A stretch of 64,000 nt of DNA from the NCBI GenBank assembly GCA_026415975.1, contig JAOAFZ010000005.1, positions 1 to 64,000 of the forward strand, in the 5' to 3' direction. Below, in pieces: positions 19,036 through 26,395 of this stretch. The notes beneath the pieces are model-generated. The model did no database searches, had not been told where the DNA came from, and saw nothing but the letters and a program-made list of their open reading frames with translations. Origin of the DNA: Patescibacteria group bacterium (lineage in GTDB: Bacteria; Patescibacteriota; Microgenomatia; UBA1406; GWC2-37-13). Numbering within the stretch: the stretch's first letter is position 1; each line of letters starts with the position of its first letter. The position numbers were made by a program, and so were the translations under genes.

Positions 19036-19194
19036 TCAGGGAGCCTTCGTAGGAGAGATAAATATCACATTAATACCTTCTTCGCGAGGAAGTGGTGAAC
19101 GTAGGGAATCTTCAGAAAAAAAAAGCCGGTATCCGGCGAAGAGGATACCTGCCACGAGCAAACCGAGCACAGCCATACCGATGATTTTTTTCAT
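19036..19194 (-). CDS. 52-residue single-pass membrane protein coupled to the GT2 gene
   Basis: Its ATG overlaps the stop codon of the glycosyltransferase gene in an ATGA overlap (19191-19194), so it should be translated by termination-reinitiation. The product starts MKKIIGMAVLGLLVAGILFAG (one signal-anchor helix) and has a short polar tail ending ISPTKAP. The gene is small, but coupling and a clean hydrophobic N-terminus argue that it is real. Possible accessory subunit of the glycosyltransferase; no family recognised. Confidence 0.6.
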   Translation of the reverse strand: MKKIIGMAVLGLLVAGILFAGYRLFFSEDSLRSPLPREEGINVIFISPTKAP

Positions 19195-20120
19195 AGATTC
19201 ACCTCTTCGCTGATAATGTACATAGGCCGTTTCTGAATCTCTGTGTATATTTTATCAATGTATTCCCCCATAATCCCGATGGTGATCAGTTGAACGCCAC
19301 CGATAAAGGTTATCGCAACAAATAGAGCCGTCCAGCCGGTAACCCAGTAATCAGGCAGGAATATCTTGCCTAGTACGGCGTAGATAATACCCAGAAAACC
19401 AAATGTCGCGCCGATAAAACCCATCCATGAGGCAATGCGCAGGGGTTTCGTGGAAAACGTTGTGATTGCCTCAAACGCGAAGGCAACCATCTTGCCGAAT
19501 GGGTAGTGTGTTTCCCCGGCGTGCCGTTCTCCACGGTCGTACTCTACGTATGCGGCTGGATACCCGCTCCAGGCAACCAGACCACGAAGAAACCGGGACT
19601 GTTCCGGAAGGTGCACGATAAAATCGACTACAACCCGATCCAGGAGCCGGAAATCTCCGACATCTTTTGGAATCGGTACCGTAGAAAGCGTATTGATAAA
19701 CCAATAAAAGCCGCGTGCGGTTATTACCTTAAACCAGGAATCTACGTCGCGTTTCATGCGCTTTCCGTAGACGATCTTCGCGCCTTTCTGCCATTTTTCG
19801 ACCATGGACGGGATTACTTCCGGTGGATCCTGGAGATCGGAGTCCATGCTGATCACGCAGTCCCCGGTTGCTTTTGCATATCCTGCGCTTAACGCACGCT
19901 GATGTCCGAAGTTCCTGCTGAACCTAATCAGTTTAATGCGTTTATCCGTACTACAATATTGTTTAATCTTCGATGCTGTCGTATCCTGCGAGCCGTCGTC
20001 AATAAAGATCAGCTCATAATCATACGGTTCGAGAACCGGGAGAAGTCGCTTAAGCAAAGAATCGATGTTTTTTTCCTCGTTGTAGACGGGGACTATAACA
20101 GAAAGCGTAAAATGGTTCAT
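19191..20120 (-). CDS. Family 2 glycosyltransferase, polyprenyl-phosphate sugar transferase type (GtrB/DPM1-like)
   Basis: 309 residues. N-terminal GT-A domain with 'SVIVPVYNEEKNIDSLL', 'ELIFIDDGSQDTT', 'FSRNFGHQRALSAGY' and the metal-binding 'ISMDSDLQDPPE', followed by 'FRLLDRVVVDFI' and 'RFLRGLVAWSGY'. Two C-terminal membrane helices (~235-260 and ~272-295) place it with bacterial GtrB/ArnC/DPM1 enzymes that load a sugar from a nucleotide onto undecaprenyl phosphate. It could supply the GT-C-type enzyme encoded at 3331. The 52-residue membrane protein overlaps its stop codon. The tRNA-Met gene lies just upstream. Confidence 0.88.
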   Translation of the reverse strand: MNHFTLSVIVPVYNEEKNIDSLLKRLLPVLEPYDYELIFIDDGSQDTTASKIKQYCSTDKRIKLIRFSRNFGHQRALSAGYAKATGDCVISMDSDLQDPPEVIPSMVEKWQKGAKIVYGKRMKRDVDSWFKVITARGFYWFINTLSTVPIPKDVGDFRLLDRVVVDFIVHLPEQSRFLRGLVAWSGYPAAYVEYDRGERHAGETHYPFGKMVAFAFEAITTFSTKPLRIASWMGFIGATFGFLGIIYAVLGKIFLPDYWVTGWTALFVAITFIGGVQLITIGIMGEYIDKIYTEIQKRPMYIISEEVNL

Positions 20121-20124
20121 TGTG

Positions 20125-20194
20125 TTGCGGGGCCAGGAGTCGAACCTGGTCTAGGAGATTATGAGCCTCCCGTGCAGCCGTACACTACCCCGCA
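20125..20194 (-). tRNA. tRNA-Met (CAT anticodon)
   Basis: Read on the minus strand: 7-bp acceptor TGCGGGG/CCCCGCA, a short D arm (GTGT/GCAC), anticodon stem GGAGG/TCTCC with loop CTCATAA (anticodon CAT), a 4-nt variable region and T arm CCAGG-TTCGACT-CCTGG. Discriminator A; CCA is not encoded. The first pair T1-A72 argues for an elongator (or a tRNA-Ile with a modified CAT anticodon) rather than the initiator, which usually has a mismatch at 1-72. At 70 nt it is short, from a reduced D loop. Confidence 0.9.
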
Positions 20195-20274
20195 TGGACA
20201 GCGGGAAAACGCACAAAAACGTTATCGCTGTACGCGGAAATATACCAGTAGTATACCCGTTCGCTTTTGACAAG

Positions 20275-20637
20275 TCAATCCCGGGCGCCTGCCGGCGGTT
20301 GCACGCCACTCAGAATCTGGTACCAGCGGTACCAGTTCGGCTGCGGAGTCGGGGTGATCACAACAGGTGTAGGTGACGGTGGAGGTAGTAAAACGGCAAC
20401 TTCGTTTTTGCGGGAAAGATTCAGCTGGTTTCGAATTGTTTTCTCCAGCTCATGCACATCCTGGCTTTTTACTAGCTGCGACTTGAGCTCGTTATTTCGT
20501 TGTACTGTTTCCTCGTAGCTTTTCCGATACGATTCGTAGAACGCAAGGTTTTTCTTGTATTCAAACAGGTTCCGGGTAAGCGAAACGAGGAAAAATACCG
20601 TAAGGATACCGAGAATTATCTGGCGAGCCACGAACAT
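20275..20637 (-). CDS. FtsB/DivIC-like septum formation initiator
   Basis: 120 residues: membrane helix at ~5-22, then a coiled coil (~25-75, 'YRKSYEETVQRNNELKSQLVKSQDVHELEKTIRNQL' in pattern) and a Pro-rich extracytoplasmic tail. The 'R..L.....E.I.R..L.L...NE' signature at the end of the coiled coil is that of FtsB/DivIC proteins, which bridge FtsQ and FtsL in the divisome. The -10 box (minus TAGTAT, 20644-20649) ends 6 nt before the ATG and lies inside one copy of a 36-bp direct repeat. The C-terminal tail has 'PPPSPTPVVITPTPQP', a linker style common in this genome. Confidence 0.8.
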   Translation of the reverse strand: MFVARQIILGILTVFFLVSLTRNLFEYKKNLAFYESYRKSYEETVQRNNELKSQLVKSQDVHELEKTIRNQLNLSRKNEVAVLLPPPSPTPVVITPTPQPNWYRWYQILSGVQPPAGARD

Positions 20638-20638
20638 A

Positions 20639-20736
20639 GTTTTATACTACCATCCGGGACGCGGATACCCAAGCTGAAAACCGCACGCACTCTCCCCACT
20701 GTTTTATACTACCATCCGGGATGCGGATACCCAAGC
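20639..20736. repeat. Two near-identical 36-bp direct repeats in the ftsB-like upstream region
   Basis: Copies at 20639-20674 and 20701-20736 differ at one base (C/T) and are 62 bp apart. Each holds an ATCCG...CGGAT inverted repeat and, on the minus strand, the TAGTATAAAA stretch that acts as -10 box for the FtsB-like gene. So the promoter and its upstream region seem duplicated. The second copy overlaps nothing coding and ends 6 nt before the YqeY stop region. Confidence 0.75.
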
Positions 20737-20741
20737 CGTAT

Positions 20742-21185
20742 TTACATTAACTGTAGTTTTCGGAGTGCGGCCTGGATACGGGCAGGATCGGCTTTAGAAC
20801 GGAGTGCTCCCATTGCCAGGCCGATAATCGCTTTCGGGTTCTCCTGGATCTTGAGCTTATGCGTGTCTTGTATCTTCAGGATTTCCGCTTCAATCTCGCT
20901 ATCGGTCAGCTCCGGCGGCATATACTTTCGTATTATTGCAATTTGCTTCTCATTTTCTTCCACAATCTCTGAGCGGTTGGCTTTCTTTGCGCCTTCGATC
21001 GCCTCTGTAAGTTCCTTTATCTGTTTGCGAAGTACCTGAACTACTTCGTCATCAGTCAGTTCACTCTTTTTTTCGATTTCCCGGTATTTGAGTTGTGATA
21101 TAATGTAACGGATCACACCCAAAGTAAACTTGTCCCCGCTTTTCATAGCGGCAACTTGGTCTGCTTGCAATTGCTGTTTTAACAT
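20742..21185 (-). CDS. YqeY/GatB-like protein
   Basis: 147 residues from the ATG at 21185 (MLKQQLQAD). The sequence 'LRKQIKELTEAIEGAKKANR', 'EKQIAIIRKYMPPELTDSEIEA' and 'GLAMGALRSKAD' matches the YqeY family: N-terminal helical domain followed by the GatB/YqeY tail domain that in GatB binds tRNA. Its exact role is unknown; involvement in tRNA-dependent amidation or tRNA binding is proposed for the family. A minus-strand TATACT box (21193-21198) ends 7 nt before the ATG. Divergent from the 21201 gene with only 15 bp between starts. Confidence 0.88.
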   Translation of the reverse strand: MLKQQLQADQVAAMKSGDKFTLGVIRYIISQLKYREIEKKSELTDDEVVQVLRKQIKELTEAIEGAKKANRSEIVEENEKQIAIIRKYMPPELTDSEIEAEILKIQDTHKLKIQENPKAIIGLAMGALRSKADPARIQAALRKLQLM

Positions 21186-21200
21186 TACGATAAGTATACC

Positions 21201-21596
21201 ATGCCAGCCAAAAAATCGGATATAGTGCAACGGTTTCATGCATTCCGACGCGATATTTTGGAGAAAAAACCCCCTCATCGGCAGATGCGTGCCGAGGTTC
21301 AGATGATGCGATTTAAGGTGCGTCCTGTATCCGGCGATGTGTCTGTGCTCAACTTCCAGAACGAGAAGTTTTTAGAAGCGCTCTGGAGCCTGGGAAAGCT
21401 TGATGAGTTTTTTCACCAGGTTGTTGGCGAACTCAAAAAAACCGATAAACATATATTCTATAAGCTCTTCGACGGTCTCTATCGTGAATACCAGAGACAG
21501 CTAAATCAAATAGGTATTCGTGACGGGGCCACTCCCGGAGAAAACAAAACCTTTGAAGTCGAGATCTTTCGCGAGAAACCGCGTAGCGATAACTAA
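21201..21596 (+). CDS. Hypothetical cytoplasmic protein
   Basis: 131 residues, no signal peptide or membrane helix; basic N-terminus (MPAKKSDIVQRFHAFRRDILEKKPPHR) and a central helical part 'LEALWSLGKLDEFFHQVVGELKKTDKHIF'. I do not recognise a family. It starts divergently from yqeY with a 15-bp gap, so the two share a control region, and it is followed by the DEDD nuclease gene. Codon use and base composition match neighbours. Confidence 0.55.
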   Translation: MPAKKSDIVQRFHAFRRDILEKKPPHRQMRAEVQMMRFKVRPVSGDVSVLNFQNEKFLEALWSLGKLDEFFHQVVGELKKTDKHIFYKLFDGLYREYQRQLNQIGIRDGATPGENKTFEVEIFREKPRSDN

Positions 21597-21644
21597 CTAT
21601 CTTCAGGATTGCAATACAGCTGCCACTCCGTTAGACTGTTTGCC

Positions 21645-22226
21645 ATGACCAGGCATCCGGTAATCCTCGATCTTGAAACCCAGAAGACATTTCGCGAAGA
21701 GAGCGACCCAAAAAAGCTGGGAATCAGCGTTGTGGCGATCTATGATTATGCAGATGGTCGGGGGAAAACCTTTCTCGAGAATCAGATCAACCAGTTATTT
21801 CCGATTCTGGAACGCTGTTCATATATCATTGGATACAACATCACCTCCTTTGATATTCCGGTTCTTCAGGGGTACTACCCGGGTGACGTGGCCAATTTCG
21901 GCCAGTTCGACATAATGGAAGACGTACGGCAAAAGATAGGTCGCCGCATTGGGCTAAATGATCTTGCCGGAGCAACTCTCAACGTAAAAAAGTCCGGACA
22001 CGGACTCATGGCAATCGACTACTTTAAGGAAGGCAAATGGGAAGAACTGAAAAAGTATTGCATAGACGATGTGATGGTAACCCGTGACCTCTTTGAGTAC
22101 GGGGTACAGAAAGGCCATGTCAAGTACAAAAACGAACGCGGGATCGTAGATATCTCCGTGGAGTGGAGCAAGTACAAAACTGATTCCGGTAAAAATGACC
22201 CCATGCCTATGACCCTGCCGTTTTAA
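21645..22226 (+). CDS. DEDD-family 3'-5' exonuclease-like protein
   Basis: 193 residues from the ATG at 21645 (MTRHPVILDLETQ). 'VILDLETQ' is ExoI (D, E), 'IIGYNITSFDIPVLQ' is ExoII (the D of 'SFD') and 'KKYCIDDVMVTRDLFEYG' is ExoIII with its D, so the four acidic metal ligands are present. It resembles the YprB/RNase_H_2-like predicted nucleases. A TAGACT box at 21632-21637 ends 7 nt before the ATG. DNA or RNA substrate is not decided by the sequence. It is the last core gene before the integration site. Confidence 0.8.
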   Translation: MTRHPVILDLETQKTFREESDPKKLGISVVAIYDYADGRGKTFLENQINQLFPILERCSYIIGYNITSFDIPVLQGYYPGDVANFGQFDIMEDVRQKIGRRIGLNDLAGATLNVKKSGHGLMAIDYFKEGKWEELKKYCIDDVMVTRDLFEYGVQKGHVKYKNERGIVDISVEWSKYKTDSGKNDPMPMTLPF

Positions 22227-22318
22227 GCAGAAAACCTCCCACGCCGGGGTATTTCCGGGCTATTGGCTCCGCAGAGAAAAAACTTGTACATGCCCACTTT
22301 GTTTTAGGGAATTCACTG

Positions 22319-22348
22319 TTGTCATATCGGAATATTGTCTGGTACAAT
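22319..22348 (+). promoter_or_regulatory. Promoter of tRNA-Asn
   Basis: TTGTCA at 22319-22324, an 18-nt spacer and an extended -10 (TGG-TACAAT, 22343-22348). The transcript would start near 22355, about 46 nt before the mature tRNA 5' end. Confidence 0.6.
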
Positions 22349-22400
22349 AGTGTTCCCGACAAGCTGAACTCGCATGCCGGCGTACGTTTTCAGATCGATA

Positions 22401-22473
22401 TCCCCTGTAGCTCAGTCGGTAGAGCAGGATGCTGTTAACATCAAGGTCCCAGGTTCGAGTCCTGGCGGGGGAG
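22401..22473 (+). tRNA. tRNA-Asn (GTT anticodon), integration site of a mobile element
   Basis: Acceptor TCCCCTG/CGGGGGA, D arm GCTC-AGTCGGTA-GAGC, anticodon stem GGATG/CATCA with loop CTGTTAA (anticodon GTT), variable AGGTC, T arm CCAGG-TTCGAGT-CCTGG, discriminator G, and an encoded CCA (22474-22476). The last bases GGGGGAGCCA recur at 27111-27120, which marks the 3' end as the attachment site used by the serine recombinase element that follows. Confidence 0.95.
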
Positions 22474-23940
22474 CCAAGCTGGACGAGAGGCGTAAAATGC
22501 TATCTTGTCAAAGGGTTTTTTCCATTCGTATCGCACTATTTTGCCATCTAGGCTAAGGTTCTGAAATGCCATTTTCAAAATGAGCCGTTTTTCTTCTGGT
22601 TCAGAACTCATAAACAATTCTTTAGCACGGGACGCTATCTCTACCAGATATTGTGCGGTCAAATAATACTCTTCATCGGCATTTTGTAGGTTGGCAAGTT
22701 TGGCTTGTAAAATGCGTTGCTCGGCTCGGTACTGGTCCCGCTTTTCTTCAAAGAAGCTCTTAGTAATACGACCGTCGAGCTGGTCCTCATACATTCGCTC
22801 GATGCGCTTTTGGTATTTGTCGTATTCTGCTTGATAGCGGGTTCGTAGGTCGTCTGCAAAGTGCTTTTTGTCATCGTGTGAGCCTTTAAGTGATGTCAAA
22901 ATATCATCAACTGCCTCTTGGGGTAGTTGTAGTTTACCCAGTGCCTCGACAAATTGGTTGGTTAAATCTTGCTCTGATAACCACTCAGCCCCGTGTTTGC
23001 CTTTTGATTGTGTGCAATGGTAGTAGTGATAGGTTAGCCCGCTTTTCTTGGTTTTCTTTTCTGGTGTGATGACGCATCCACATTCAGCGCAACGGATAAG
23101 CCCACGGTATGAAAAGGGAAGGCCTGCAAACTTGAACGGTTTTTTGTTATAGCTTTCTCTGATGGCTTTTGCTCGTAGGTAGGTATCTTCTTTGATAATG
23201 CGGTCGTAAAAATGGGGATACTCAACACCATCATAGACCATTACGCCAAAGTAAAACTTGTTGTTGAGGATTTGTTCAACCTTGCTTTTGGCTATCTTAA
23301 TGCCAAATACCTCTTTGACTTTATTGCGGACTTCAAGCATTGAGTAACTGCCCGTGTTGTACCACTCATATACTTTGACGACTATTTGAGCCTCATTTTC
23401 GTCAATGAAAATCCAGTTGCGGTTTCGCTCTGGGTCTTTAGCGTTTTTGTAGCCAAATGGTGCGCCATTAGGCCATTCCCCATTGGCAAGTTTGCGTTGT
23501 GCGGTAGTAACCGCATCATCTTTGAGACGGTTGAGAAACTGCTTGGCTAGATATACTTTGGTATCCCAGTCTGTAATATCTCTACCCGTGGTCTTTTGGC
23601 CGATTATGAGCCTGTCATAGACAAAGTGAATTTCTTTGGCGTGTTCGTTGCGTAGGTCATCGATGAGGACTGCGTCACGATAATTGCGGGTTATGCGGTC
23701 CACACGATAGGCAATGATGGCTGAGATGTCAGGTTTTGATTTGACATACGCAATCATCTCGTTGAACTTGGTGCGGATTTTACGGTCGGCACTTTCGCTA
23801 AATACAAACTCTCGGACCACTTCTAGGTCATTGTCTTTGGCGTAGTCTCGCAGTATTGGCAGTTGAATATCTTGAAGCGACAAACCCTCTTTTTCCTGTC
23901 TTAGCGTTGAAACTCTGGCAAGAATGACGGCTTTTTTCAT
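22441..23940 (-). CDS. Large serine recombinase (integrase) of the tRNA-Asn element
   Basis: 499 residues. N-terminal resolvase domain 'KKAVILARVSTLRQEKEGLS' with nucleophile Ser10, and 'IIAYRVDRITRNYRDAV'; then the recombinase domain ('GAPFGYKN'), a zinc ribbon 'LIRCAECGCVITPEKK' and a C-terminal coiled coil. This is the large serine recombinase layout used by phages and ICEs for site-specific integration. The last codons (PRQDSNLGP) are the complement of the tRNA-Asn 3' half, because integration placed tRNA sequence after the native 3' end. It starts 2 nt after the endonuclease stop, so it is the last gene of an operon with the restriction-modification genes. The catalytic and metal-binding residues look intact. 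Confidence 0.93.
   Translation of the reverse strand: MKKAVILARVSTLRQEKEGLSLQDIQLPILRDYAKDNDLEVVREFVFSESADRKIRTKFNEMIAYVKSKPDISAIIAYRVDRITRNYRDAVLIDDLRNEHAKEIHFVYDRLIIGQKTTGRDITDWDTKVYLAKQFLNRLKDDAVTTAQRKLANGEWPNGAPFGYKNAKDPERNRNWIFIDENEAQIVVKVYEWYNTGSYSMLEVRNKVKEVFGIKIAKSKVEQILNNKFYFGVMVYDGVEYPHFYDRIIKEDTYLRAKAIRESYNKKPFKFAGLPFSYRGLIRCAECGCVITPEKKTKKSGLTYHYYHCTQSKGKHGAEWLSEQDLTNQFVEALGKLQLPQEAVDDILTSLKGSHDDKKHFADDLRTRYQAEYDKYQKRIERMYEDQLDGRITKSFFEEKRDQYRAEQRILQAKLANLQNADEEYYLTAQYLVEIASRAKELFMSSEPEEKRLILKMAFQNLSLDGKIVRYEWKKPFDKIAFYASRPAWLPRQDSNLGP
22467..22497. other. attL-like junction at the tRNA-Asn 3' end
   Basis: GGGGGAGCCAAGCTGGACGA and the following bases here are repeated at 27111-27141. 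Upstream sequences differ (tRNA here, unrelated DNA there), so the left edge of identity marks the crossover region. Confidence 0.7.
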
Positions 23941-23942
23941 AG

Positions 23943-24515
23943 TTAAATTGTTATGCCAACTATGACGACTGGCACATCAATGTTTGATACTCCTCGTTTT
24001 TCCAAGTCCCATACAAACTGTTCAAAATATGAAACACCAGTCGACATTTGCATAGCCAGTGCTTTAACAGGTACTATTTCAATACCAGCGTTTATGTGTC
24101 CCAAGTTTCTAAAAATAGTCATTTTTGCACAAACGTTGTAAACCATAAAAGAATACTTACCAAACTGCACTTCGCAACCAAGTTTTTCTTTCATAAAATC
24201 CATATCTCTGAAAGGCCTCTTGGTTTCTTGGTCTGGTTTGTACCCATTAACGTAGTACTCAAGTGGATAGTCGCAGTATTCTCTTATGCCGTGCGTCCAA
24301 CCTTTTGCCGTTAATACCTCAACAAACTTTTTGTTTAATTCAACTGGACTGTACAACATTTTGCCAGTCATTGTTTTTTCTTTACTTTCCTTAACTTTGC
24401 ATTCCTCTGCGTTTATATCTGCCAGCGCACTACTAATATCATCCATAGCCCACGGATAGTGCTGTTTGACGTAATCATTGCCACCTGCAAAAGAGTAGAT
24501 ACCTGCTATTTTCAT
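23943..24515 (-). CDS. BglII/BstYI-family type II restriction endonuclease
   Basis: 190 residues from the ATG at 24515, which overlaps the methyltransferase stop as ATGA. The region 'MDFMKEKLGCEVQFGKYSFM' followed by 'MSTGVSYFEQFVWDLEKRGVSNIDVPVVIVGI' follows the BglII order ('DTLVEVQFSNYPF ... SSLYYEQAQNQL ... FDVPIRLVGL'), including the metal-binding E-x-Q motif (CEVQF). The Asp of 'RDMDFM' fits the catalytic acid. Family members cut within GATC-centred sites such as AGATCT or RGATCY; the exact site here is not established. Its cognate methyltransferase is directly upstream, and the recombinase gene follows by 2 nt. Confidence 0.75.
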   Translation of the reverse strand: MKIAGIYSFAGGNDYVKQHYPWAMDDISSALADINAEECKVKESKEKTMTGKMLYSPVELNKKFVEVLTAKGWTHGIREYCDYPLEYYVNGYKPDQETKRPFRDMDFMKEKLGCEVQFGKYSFMVYNVCAKMTIFRNLGHINAGIEIVPVKALAMQMSTGVSYFEQFVWDLEKRGVSNIDVPVVIVGITI

Positions 24516-25435
24516 ATGTTTTTCCATTCCTCTGGTACTTGCGAAACTTTTTCCCTGCCAGTCGGCTGAAACACTGGTTTGCCAAGAGGTCTAATTTTTA
24601 ATGAGCCGTTTGCATAACTTAACACTCGTTTTTTGGCTATCTCTACATATTCTGCATTTAGTTCAAATCCGAGGAACCGTCTGTTGTGCATCAAAGATGC
24701 AATAGCAGATGAGCCAACACCAAGGAACGGGTCAAATACTAAATCGTTCTCGTTCGTTAAGGCTAAAATGCACCTTTGTACTAGTTCAATGGGGAACTGG
24801 CAGGGGTGTATTGTTTTTTCTGGGTGGTTGGCTTTTACGTTTGGTATATTCCATATTTCATTTTCCCAATCCTCTTCAATAATTCTCCAGAAGTCTGATG
24901 GATTTTTGCCTAGCGGATTTCCTGAGGGTTTTCCTTTATTTGCTCCTTTCCAAGACCTTTTCCCTGGATATTTAGATGGAACCCTTATGGGGTCAAGATT
25001 GAAGTCGTAGTTGTCAGATTTTGAAAACCATAAAATGGTTTCGTATCTACCTGACAAGCGTTTTGATGCGTGCAATCCGTGTTCAAAATGCCAGACAATC
25101 CTGTTTCTCAACTTAAAGCCAACATCTTTGAATATGTCGTAGAAAAAAATGTCCAGTGGGTAGACTTCGCCATTTTCAATGTAATTGCCTACTTCCCAAC
25201 ACACGTGGCCTTTGTCGCTGGTTTTTTTAAAAAGAGATTTTGCAAAACCCTCATAATCGCTCAAGTATTTTGCTAGTTCTTTTCTTTTTTCATAAACTTT
25301 GCCTATGTTATAGGGTGGTGATGTTATTGTGAGGTCAATGCTTGAATCTGCAACTTTATCAATTAGCTCAAAAGTATTGCCTATTTGAAAGTCGTAGCTG
25401 TTTAATTGGTTTTTGAATAATTGGTCATTTGGCAT
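24512..25435 (-). CDS. DNA methyltransferase (beta class, likely N4-cytosine or N6-adenine)
   Basis: 307 residues with motif IV 'LTITSPPYNIG' near residue 36 and motif I 'DLVFDPFLGVGSSAIASL' near 240, the order of beta-class amino-methyltransferases. TSPPY is common among N4-cytosine enzymes, in line with M.BglII, but the class cannot be settled by motif alone. 'HPCQFPIELVQRCILALT' is the usual block before motif I. It should protect the element and host DNA from the adjacent BglII-like endonuclease. The gene begins 5 nt after the HTH gene stop. Confidence 0.88.
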   Translation of the reverse strand: MPNDQLFKNQLNSYDFQIGNTFELIDKVADSSIDLTITSPPYNIGKVYEKRKELAKYLSDYEGFAKSLFKKTSDKGHVCWEVGNYIENGEVYPLDIFFYDIFKDVGFKLRNRIVWHFEHGLHASKRLSGRYETILWFSKSDNYDFNLDPIRVPSKYPGKRSWKGANKGKPSGNPLGKNPSDFWRIIEEDWENEIWNIPNVKANHPEKTIHPCQFPIELVQRCILALTNENDLVFDPFLGVGSSAIASLMHNRRFLGFELNAEYVEIAKKRVLSYANGSLKIRPLGKPVFQPTGREKVSQVPEEWKNI

Positions 25436-25440
25436 ATTAT

Positions 25441-25626
25441 TTAATTTCTTTTTTTAACTTTGTAACGTTGCATAAACGCCTCAAAATCGGTTTTGTTGAT
25501 GCGGTACTGTTTTTCGACTTGGTAGGCTGTCAACTTACCTGCTTGTATCCAGCGGTACACGGTTAAGTAAGCGACTTTGAGCAGATTTGCCACTTCTTGG
25601 ATTGTGTAATACGTTGTGTCAGACAT
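25441..25626 (-). CDS. Excisionase/MerR-like helix-turn-helix protein
   Basis: 61 residues from the ATG at 25626. 'YYTIQEVANLLKVAYLTVYRWIQAGKLTAYQVEKQYRINKTDFEAFM' in pattern is the winged-helix 'excisionase family' DNA-binding domain. It is first in a four-gene minus-strand operon (HTH, methyltransferase, endonuclease, recombinase). It may serve as directionality factor for the recombinase, as a controller of the restriction-modification genes, or both. Two 15-bp repeats lie ~90 bp upstream and could be its binding sites. Confidence 0.8.
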   Translation of the reverse strand: MSDTTYYTIQEVANLLKVAYLTVYRWIQAGKLTAYQVEKQYRINKTDFEAFMQRYKVKKRN

Positions 25627-25711
25627 ATTTTTACCTTTTATCATTATTTAACATTTGTCATCGAAAATCAACCAGTCTAAATGGCTCATAGTGGCTTATT
25701 TTCTCAAGTAG

Positions 25712-25746
25712 GGTGGATCTTGCAAGTGCGTGGTGGATATTGCAAG
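25712..25746. repeat. Two iteron-like 15-bp direct repeats
   Basis: GGTGGATCTTGCAAG at 25712-25726 and GGTGGATATTGCAAG at 25732-25746, one mismatch, 20-bp period (two helical turns). Spacing on one DNA face suggests paired binding of a protein, most simply the HTH protein encoded next to it. Confidence 0.65.
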
Positions 25747-26358
25747 ATATAAGAACCGGAGACGCCTGTTTTTTGCCTTTTTAAGGACGAGTACCGGCGG
25801 GAGGTACGATAGGTACTGGAAGTATAAAAGGGAAGGGTAAAAGGGCAAGAAATTACTGTGGTGCTTCTGCTTTAGTTTTTTTCTTCTTTGCTTTTTCTTC
25901 CTTGAACCATCAGCTTAAAGCATGCTCATATCGCTTTTTTGGATAACCAGAGCTTAAAAAGAGGTTGGGCGAAAGTTGATTATTGTTTTCGCGGGTGTTT
26001 TCGTGGGAGCTGGGATGGTGTGAGATAAGAAGTAGAGCCACGAGTTTTTTAGGCTAAAGGTGATTCTCATTTATTGTTTCACATTGTTCATTTTGGTCGA
26101 AAAATGCTAAATAGAGCCTTGAGCCAGTCTAAAGTTTTTATAATTCTTAAATTTCTTAATTTCACGCACCCTATATATATAATATATTTTTTTTTCTATT
26201 TAGGGGAAGGGGGGAAATAAAAGAGGGGAATATAATAATAATAATAATAATATAATATATATATATTGTAAGGCTCCGTATTGTTTCGTATCTGATATAA
26301 AAATTTTGAAAAATAGTGTGAATAATAAAAATGAGATCATGAGATCATACGATACTTC

Positions 26359-26388
26359 TTGACTGGTTCTCTTCAGGTTTGATATAGT
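26359..26388 (+). promoter_or_regulatory. Promoter of the terminase-like gene
   Basis: TTGACT at 26359-26364, 18-nt spacer, TATAGT at 26383-26388. The ATG at 26396 is 8 nt from the -10 box, so the GGAGG just before it is probably too close to serve as Shine-Dalgarno site and the mRNA may be leaderless. Confidence 0.55.
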
Positions 26389-26395
26389 TGGAGGT

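Larger units (their letters stand above)
25627..26395. other. Control region of the element: short direct repeats and AT-rich tract
   Basis: No convincing gene is seen in this ~770-bp stretch. It holds a pair of 15-bp direct repeats (25712-25746), an AT-rich part around 26160-26330 with TA and AAT microsatellite-like runs, and at its right end a promoter for the 26396 gene. The composition is far richer in A+T than the flanking chromosome, as expected for a replication or control region of a mobile element. Confidence 0.5.

Noticed and set aside
26160-26330. AT-rich TA/AAT tracts as a coding region
   Set aside because: Low-complexity sequence; the open frame on the minus strand there (26200-26463) gives a phenylalanine/leucine-rich product of no recognisable kind.
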